Positions 59,224 through 64,000 of a stretch of 64,000 nucleotides of DNA are shown here, in pieces. The notes beneath the pieces were generated by a model that was given only the letters and a program-made list of their open reading frames with translations, had not been told where the DNA came from and did not search any database. Positions within the stretch are counted from its first letter, which is position 1. Every line of letters starts with the position of its first letter. The stretch lies in NCBI GenBank assembly GCA_964581115.1, contig CAZOMY010000013.1, positions 13,788-77,787 on the forward strand. The letters are read 5' to 3'. This stretch comes from 2-02-FULL-55-14 sp964581115. GTDB taxonomy: Bacteria; Bacteroidota; Ignavibacteria; UBA10030. The position numbers and the translations under genes are program-made.

Positions 59224-60204
59224 ATGAGCAAATCCTGCACATACCGATTCCTCAAGCTCACCCAAGTCGTTTCGATTTTGCTGGCGCTTGCTCTGCCCAG
59301 CCCTGTCCTGGCCCAATGGAAGTCAGCCTCCGCACGTCCGGAACTCAGCCAACATGGTCTTCAAGCGAGTTCCATCGCGCGAGGACTCCTCCACTCATTT
59401 CCAGAGCTCTATCCGGATACGCCCGCACATTATTACGCTACTGCCAAGAATCCTGACGGTTCTCGCTCTCCCATGGTTGCCGGCCTCCTCTCCGCCGCCA
59501 TTCCGGGGCTGGGCCAGGCCTATGGCGAGCACTGGTCGTTCAATTGGCGTTCGGCCGCCTATGTTGCGGCGGAGGCGACCTTCTGGGCCGTGATGCTCTC
59601 GTACAACCGGCAAGCCGACGATCAGACGGCGACCTTTCAGCGCTATGCCGACGAGCACTGGGACGTGACCCGCTACGCCGGGTGGATCGATGCGAACATC
59701 GGACAACTTGACACCGATGGTAGCGTCTCAACGACCGGCGTGATCGTCAGCAATGATCCAGCACTCCCCCCCTGGGACCGCGTGAACTGGATTCGGTTGA
59801 ACGAGGTCGAGGAGGGGATCGGACAGCAAACGGGTACGGGATTCACGCACCGTCTTCCGCGAAGGCCGGCTCAGCAATACTACGAGTTGATCGGGAAGTA
59901 CGCCCAGTACGGCGGAGGGTGGGACGACGCCGCAGGCTTCACGCCGGCAGACCTTCTGGCCGACCGGCTGTCGCCGCGGTTCCTCGAGTACAGCAAGATG
60001 CGCGGCCGGGCGAATGACCTCTATGCGACCGCCACTACAGCCGGAACGCTGATCGTCGTCAACCACATTGTTTCAGCGCTCGAAGCGGCGTGGACGACGA
60101 GCCGCAGCAACCGAGACCTCAGAGCGCGTGCGGAATGGCGGAGCATTGACCGGGGAGGGTGGAGCGAGAGAGTGCCGCATGTGGTGCTGCAGAAGACGCT
60201 TTGA
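59224..60204 (+). CDS. DUF5683-domain protein
   Basis: 326 residues with an N-terminal signal segment (KLTQVVSILLALALPSPVLAQ). The DUF5683 hallmark, a Pro-Gly-x-Gly-Gln hairpin helix, is seen in SAAIPGLGQAYGEHWSFNW followed by a second hydrophobic helix AAYVAAEATFWAVMLSY. The family is a poorly characterised membrane-associated group of Bacteroidota. The middle (RYADEHWDVTRYAGW) is polar and aromatic. ATG 59224 directly precedes the signal helix; an ATG 18 codons earlier falls in the hairpin region. Function unknown. Confidence 0.8.
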   Translation: MSKSCTYRFLKLTQVVSILLALALPSPVLAQWKSASARPELSQHGLQASSIARGLLHSFPELYPDTPAHYYATAKNPDGSRSPMVAGLLSAAIPGLGQAYGEHWSFNWRSAAYVAAEATFWAVMLSYNRQADDQTATFQRYADEHWDVTRYAGWIDANIGQLDTDGSVSTTGVIVSNDPALPPWDRVNWIRLNEVEEGIGQQTGTGFTHRLPRRPAQQYYELIGKYAQYGGGWDDAAGFTPADLLADRLSPRFLEYSKMRGRANDLYATATTAGTLIVVNHIVSALEAAWTTSRSNRDLRARAEWRSIDRGGWSERVPHVVLQKTL

Positions 60205-60227
60205 GCCGAAGAATCAAACAGCGAACG

Positions 60228-60378
60228 GCAAACATCAGGAAAACAGCAAAAAAGAAAAAGGCAATTGCATTGGAGAGCCGCAATTGGATGGCGCGGTCCT
60301 GGCGGATTCATCGTTGACGTGTCGGGAAGAATTCTGCCTTGCATCTGTTCATCTCTTTGCTGTTTTCTTGCTCTTTGC
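60228..60378. repeat. GCAAGAAAA inverted-repeat element, locus 3
   Basis: Left arm 60228-60250 and inverted right arm 60356-60378 agree at 20 of 23 positions around GGAAAACAGCAAA. The core of about 105 bases has no gene. It occupies most of the gap before the aminotransferase gene. Confidence 0.6.
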
Positions 60379-60410
60379 CTTTTGCACTTTTTTTCCACTC
60401 GAGACATTCC

Positions 60411-61670
60411 ATGAAAGTTCCTCTCCTAGACCTCAAACCTCAGTATCAAGCGCTGAAGCAAGAACTCGATTCGGCCATCCTCCGGGTCGCTGAATCGCAA
60501 TACTTCATCCTTGGCCCCGAAGTGGACGCCTTCGAGAAAGAGATGGCGGCATACATTGGCGTCAAGCATGCACTCGGGGTCTCTTCGGGCACCGATGCGC
60601 TGTTGCTGGCGCTGATGGCGCTTGAGGTTGGTCCGGGTGACGAAGTGATCGTGCCGACCTATTCGTTCTTCGCGACGGCGGGCGTCGTGGCGCGTCTGAA
60701 GGCCACGCCGATCTTTGTGGATTCGGACCCGGTGACGTTCAACATCGACCCGAAGAAGATACGAACCGCCATGACGCCAAGGACCAGGGTGATCATGCCG
60801 GTACATCTGTATGGCCAGAGCGCTGAGATGGATGAGATCATGGCGATCGCTCGTGACCTTGGAGTACAGGTGGTGGAAGACGGCGCCCAGGCCATCGGTG
60901 TGCAGTACAGGGACGGACGCCAGGTGGGGACGATCGGCGATATCGGGTGCTTCTCGTTCTTCCCGAGCAAGAACCTGGGGGGCTACGGCGACGGAGGGCT
61001 GGTCACCACGAACGACGACGCGCTGTTCGAGAAGCTGAAGTTCATGCGGGTGCATGGCATGAACCCCAAGTACTATCACAAGATGGTCGGAGGGAACTTC
61101 CGGCTCGACGCGATCCAGGCCGCGGTGTTGCGCGTGAAGCTGCCTCATTTGAATGGCTGGTCGGCCGGCCGACGCAAGAACGCCGAGCTCTACGCGAAGC
61201 TCTTCATCGAGGCCGGGCTGGCCGAAGCCCCAGGAAAAACAGAGTTCGACGCCAAGAATCGCGTCTTGTTGCCAAAAGCCGTCTATGCAACCTCCACCTC
61301 ACCTTACACCGCCGGAGGTACATTACAGCCCACGCGAAACACGGAACAACGTTCGAGTGTGAAAGACTTCTACCGTTCACCTGCTTTTCCGAACATCCAC
61401 ATTTTCAACCAATTCATCATTCGCGTCAAAGAACGCGACGCCCTGCGGGAGTTCTTTTCGAAGCGTGAGGTGGCGACGGAGATCTATTATCCGGTGCCGT
61501 TCCATCGGCAGGAGTGTTTCCAATACCTGAAGCCCGACCTGAAGGGCTTCCCGGTCTCTGACCGGTTCGCGGCGGAGAGCATGGCGCTGCCCATCTACCC
61601 GGAGCTCAGCGAGGAGCAGATCCGCTGGGTCGTGGAGAGTGCAAAGGAGTTCTTTGAGGGCAAACTGTGA
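60411..61670 (+). CDS. DegT/DnrJ/EryC1/StrS sugar aminotransferase
   Basis: 419 residues. VPLLDLKPQYQALKQELDSA, GVSSGTDALLLALMALEVG, VEDGAQAIGVQY and the PLP lysine K187 in FFPSKNLGGYGDGG define the family, which transaminates 3- or 4-keto nucleotide sugars. With rfbA and rfbB nearby the likely substrate is a dTDP-keto-6-deoxyhexose (FdtB/QdtB-like); a GDP-sugar from gmd is the alternative. Residues about 273-330 contain extra sequence of poor similarity (AVYATSTSPYTAGGTLQ) before HIFNQFIIRVKERDALREF. A farther upstream ATG lies within the repeat element and was rejected. Confidence 0.93.
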   Translation: MKVPLLDLKPQYQALKQELDSAILRVAESQYFILGPEVDAFEKEMAAYIGVKHALGVSSGTDALLLALMALEVGPGDEVIVPTYSFFATAGVVARLKATPIFVDSDPVTFNIDPKKIRTAMTPRTRVIMPVHLYGQSAEMDEIMAIARDLGVQVVEDGAQAIGVQYRDGRQVGTIGDIGCFSFFPSKNLGGYGDGGLVTTNDDALFEKLKFMRVHGMNPKYYHKMVGGNFRLDAIQAAVLRVKLPHLNGWSAGRRKNAELYAKLFIEAGLAEAPGKTEFDAKNRVLLPKAVYATSTSPYTAGGTLQPTRNTEQRSSVKDFYRSPAFPNIHIFNQFIIRVKERDALREFFSKREVATEIYYPVPFHRQECFQYLKPDLKGFPVSDRFAAESMALPIYPELSEEQIRWVVESAKEFFEGKL

Positions 61671-61782
61671 ATCGTTCAGAGGCAATCGAGAGGCGGAGCT
61701 CAACAAATCCAGAATGCGTTAATCGTACATCGTGAATGAGCAATGGAGAGTCGGATGCGAGGGCGTTCGCTTTGCGATTGAC

Positions 61783-61860
61783 GATTCACCATTCACGATC
61801 CACCATTCACCATTCACCATTCACCATTCACGATTCACCATTCACCATTCACCATTCACC
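61783..61860. repeat. ATTCACC heptamer array
   Basis: About eleven tandem units of ATTCACC with interspersed ATTCACG variants. Shorter relatives lie at 62290-62315 and, in altered form (GTTCATT/GTTCATC), at about 13227-13255. There are no spacers, so this is not a CRISPR array. The remaining part of this 226-base gap is unremarkable. Confidence 0.8.
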
Positions 61861-61896
61861 GTCTTCATACATTCATCATAATCCTGAGGGGGAATT

Positions 61897-62262
61897 ATGA
61901 GAAGGAACAGGCCGCACAAGGACCTGCGTCTCTGGCAGAAGTCCATCGATTTGGTGGCGCGTGTCTACGGCATGACATCAGCCTTTCCGAAGCACCAAGC
62001 ATATGTTCTGGGAGCCCAGTCACAACGGGCGGCGATATCTGTTCCGTCGAATATCGCTGAGGGTTTGGCCAAGCCCGGTCCGCGGGATCGCTCTCGATTC
62101 CTTAGAATTGCACAGGGATCGCTCAGTGAGCTGGACACGCAAGTTGAGTTGGCGATGCGACTGGGATTCGTAGCAAGCGAGCTGTATGAGGAATTGATGG
62201 ATCGAATCGAGGAGGTCCAGATGTTGCTGAGCGGCCTTCTCCGGTCTCTGTCCAAAGAGTGA
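61897..62262 (+). CDS. Four-helix-bundle protein (23S rRNA intervening-sequence family), copy 2
   Basis: 121 residues. HKDLRLWQKSIDLVARVY, SQRAAISVPSNIAEGLAK and RFLRIAQGSLSELDTQVELA are the clear hallmarks of the S23/IVP family. The protein is a small helical bundle, known as a pentamer from structural work on relatives, with unknown role. CTGAGGGGGGAATT before the ATG is a strong G-rich ribosome site, shared with the copy at 63.5 kb. It stands between a sugar aminotransferase and rfbB, both of which have weaker sites. Confidence 0.92.
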   Translation: MRRNRPHKDLRLWQKSIDLVARVYGMTSAFPKHQAYVLGAQSQRAAISVPSNIAEGLAKPGPRDRSRFLRIAQGSLSELDTQVELAMRLGFVASELYEELMDRIEEVQMLLSGLLRSLSKE

Positions 62263-62337
62263 CTTCCCTGGGGATCGTTCTTCGATGGACGATCTACCAT
62301 TCACGATTCATCACCCATTGTTCTCATTTGATTTCCA

Positions 62338-63387
62338 ATGAAGATTCTCGTTACAGGCGGCTGTGGTTTCATCGGATCCGCACTGGTCCGTTACGTGATC
62401 ACCCAGACGGACCACCACATTCTCAATCTGGACAAGCTCACCTACGCCGGCAACGTGGCGTCGGTGGCGCCGGTAACGAAGGACCCGAGGTATCAATTCC
62501 GGCAGGTTGATATCTGCGACGGACCTGCCGTGCAGAAGGCGTTCGCCGACTTTCAGCCCGATGCCGTAATGCACCTGGCGGCCGAGACGCACGTGGACCG
62601 TTCGATCGATGCGCCCGCCGCTTTTCTTGAGACGAACATCATCGGCACCTACACGATGCTCGAGGCGGCGTTGCGATACTGGAAGGGGCTGACCGATGAG
62701 GTGAAGGGCCGGTTCCGGTTCCACCACATTTCGACGGACGAGGTCTATGGGACGTTGGGAGAACATGGTCTGTTCCTCGAGACCACGCCCTATTCCCCAA
62801 ATTCTCCCTACTCGGCCTCGAAGGCCTCGTCAGACCATCTCGTGCGGGCCTGGCATCACACCTTCGGCCTTCCCGTGGTTGTCACCAACTGCTCGAACAA
62901 TTACGGACCGTATCAATTCCCCGAGAAGCTCATTCCACTGGTGACCCTCAACGCGATCGATGAGAAGCCGCTGCCGGTCTATGGACGGGGAGAGAACGTG
63001 CGCGACTGGCTGTTCGTCGACGATCACGTGAAGGCGCTTCTGCTCGTCGTTCAGCAAGGGAGGGTGGGGGAGACCTACAACATCGGCGGCAACAGCGAGC
63101 GGAAGAATATCGAGGTGGTACGGGCCATTTGCGACATTCTTGACCGCTTGCGTCCACGCTCCATGCCCCATGCTGATCTTATCAAGTACGTCACCGACCG
63201 TCCGGGACACGACTTCAGATACGCGATCTCGACCGAGAAGATCAAGAGCCAACTTGGCTGGACGCCTTCGGTCACCTTCGAAGAGGGTCTAGAGAAGACC
63301 GTCCGATGGTATCTGGAGAATCGGGGCTGGTGTGAGGAGGTCTCCAAGGGCAAATATGACAGGGGGAGGCTGGGGAAGGCCCAGTGA
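62338..63387 (+). CDS. rfbB: dTDP-glucose 4,6-dehydratase
   Basis: 349 residues, extended SDR. KILVTGGCGFIGSALVRYV binds NAD; HLAAETHVDRSIDAPAAFLE, HHISTDEVYGTLGE and YSASKASSDHLVRAW (Tyr-x3-Lys) are catalytic; NCSNNYGPYQFPEKLIPL is typical of RfbB. It converts dTDP-glucose to dTDP-4-keto-6-deoxyglucose, the branch point to rhamnose and amino sugars. rfbA, the preceding enzyme of the pathway, is encoded about 520 bases downstream, beyond a damaged four-helix-bundle gene. Confidence 0.96.
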   Translation: MKILVTGGCGFIGSALVRYVITQTDHHILNLDKLTYAGNVASVAPVTKDPRYQFRQVDICDGPAVQKAFADFQPDAVMHLAAETHVDRSIDAPAAFLETNIIGTYTMLEAALRYWKGLTDEVKGRFRFHHISTDEVYGTLGEHGLFLETTPYSPNSPYSASKASSDHLVRAWHHTFGLPVVVTNCSNNYGPYQFPEKLIPLVTLNAIDEKPLPVYGRGENVRDWLFVDDHVKALLLVVQQGRVGETYNIGGNSERKNIEVVRAICDILDRLRPRSMPHADLIKYVTDRPGHDFRYAISTEKIKSQLGWTPSVTFEEGLEKTVRWYLENRGWCEEVSKGKYDRGRLGKAQ

Positions 63388-63476
63388 GGTCTGTTGAGGT
63401 GTGAATAGATAAGAGAATGGTCGATAGAAAATCGGCAGCGTAGAATATCAGTCCACTTGTTCTCTGAGGGGGGAAT

Positions 63477-63837
63477 ATGCGCAACAACAGGCCGCACAAG
63501 AATCTGATTGCTTGGCAGAAGTCTATGGATCTCGTGACGGGTATTTACTCGATGACCGATGGGTTCCCGCGGGATCAACAATTCGTACTTGCCGCCCGGA
63601 GCCAGAGGGCGGCGATCTCGATCCCGTCAAAACATCGCCGAAGGCATGGCCAAGCGTAGTTTCAAAGACCGAACGCGCTTCCTTGAAGTTGCGCAAGGGT
63701 CGCTGAGCGAATTGGATACGCAGATGGAGGTGGCGAAACGACTGAAGTTAGTGTCTGATGAGATCTATGACAAACTCATGGACCTGATGGAAGAGATACA
63801 AAGACTTCTGAGTGGCTTGATCAAGAAGTATTCGTAA
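63477..63837 (+). pseudogene. Four-helix-bundle protein gene, copy 3, frameshifted
   Basis: The first part (HKNLIAWQKSMDLVTGIYSM, SQRAAISIPS) and, in the next frame, the second part (NIAEGMAKRSFKDRTRFLEV, QGSLSELDTQMEVAKRLKL) together equal copy 2 over its full length. The break is a single extra A in the run AAAA at 63630-63633; with three As the frame is whole. It could be a real pseudogene, a slippage site or a base-calling error in a homopolymer. The ribosome site CTGAGGGGGGAAT is the same as for copy 2. Confidence 0.85.
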
Positions 63838-63911
63838 GAAGCCACGGCGAATTCTGCCGTGCCATTCTCAATTCTCTCTTCTCCATTTTCTGCCAAGGAC
63901 CTTTACGCACT

Positions 63912-64000
63912 ATGAAGGGAATTGTTCTCGCCGGTGGCGCCGGCACGCGATTGCACCCGGTCACCAAGGTCGTCTCCAAACAACTCCTGCCGGTCTACGA
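63912..64000 (+). CDS. rfbA: Glucose-1-phosphate thymidylyltransferase, N-terminal part (truncated by window edge)
   Basis: The first 29 codons read MKGIVLAGGAGTRLHPVTK then VVSKQLLPVY, the nucleotide-binding signature G-G-x-G-T-R-L-x-P-x-T with SKQLLPVYD of RfbA. The enzyme makes dTDP-glucose from dTTP and glucose 1-phosphate, feeding RfbB encoded just upstream. The rest lies outside the window. The short gap before it holds a CTCTTCTCCATTTTC pyrimidine stretch. Confidence 0.93.
   Translation, partial: MKGIVLAGGAGTRLHPVTKVVSKQLLPVY

Noticed and set aside
61783..61860. Possible CRISPR array
   Set aside because: Units are 7 bases and contiguous, without spacers, and no cas genes are present.

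Overview
The window is one chromosomal stretch of a GC-rich (roughly 60% by eye) Gram-negative bacterium. It most likely belongs to the Bacteroidota/Chlorobiota (FCB) assemblage, perhaps an Ignavibacteria/Kapabacteria-like lineage. Three things support this. First, there is a type IX secretion pair (PorU, PorV) and a secreted protein with a type IX sorting tail. Second, several envelope families typical of that group occur: carboxypeptidase-regulatory-domain TonB receptors, DUF4249, DUF5686, DUF5683 and a DUF4270-like lipoprotein. Third, a promoter of the form TTG-N20-TAnnTT, the Bacteroidota -33/-7 type, recurs upstream of many genes. Genus and species cannot be named from the sequence. I saw no rRNA, tRNA, CRISPR array, transposase or phage genes, and no gene-free stretch longer than 300 bases.

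Layout, plus-strand first part. 1-7.5 kb: glutathione peroxidase tail, a fused PabB-PabC folate enzyme, a TonB receptor/DUF4249 lipoprotein pair, a DUF4905-like protein and a PhzF-family protein. 7.6-20.8 kb: a FadF/EMO-like membrane Fe-S oxidoreductase, a DUF5686 outer-membrane protein, a phytase lipoprotein plus TonB receptor behind a candidate Pho box, a class C serine hydrolase, an M1 peptidase and a six-helix membrane protein. 20.9-23.4 kb: paaABCD (phenylacetyl-CoA epoxidase) without a reductase gene. 23.5-30.5 kb: housekeeping genes (Sua5, PurE, PurK, a DUF2318-like protein, GTP-type PEP carboxykinase, DUF47 plus Pit phosphate transporter). 30.6-34.2 kb: a probable ceramide-synthesis cluster (CerR-like reductase, serine palmitoyltransferase-like enzyme, GNAT-fold acyltransferase). 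34.2-35.7 kb: IlvE and a cyclic-nucleotide-binding protein.

35.9-44.3 kb lies on the minus strand: polyprenyl synthetase, TatC, GlyA, RpiB, then a tight operon of glgA, gmhB, a lipoprotein and an outer-membrane protein. 44.5-53.1 kb is the secretion block: PorU, PorV and a large type IX-sorted protein resembling an M6 metalloprotease whose HEXXH site is gone. 53.4-64 kb is a nucleotide-sugar and surface region: gmd, a metalloprotease/beta-propeller/outer-membrane-barrel protein, a DUF5683 protein, a DegT-family sugar aminotransferase, rfbB and the start of rfbA. It is interleaved with three small four-helix-bundle (23S intervening-sequence-type) genes, one of them frameshifted.

The least explained parts are the AT-richer gaps. 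They carry families of short dispersed repeats: imperfect inverted pairs built on GCAA..CAAGAAAAC.GCAAA at three loci, a CACAGAG element at two loci, a heptamer ATTCACC array, and a CATTCCGA repeat cluster that has been absorbed in frame into a 1127-residue surface protein.
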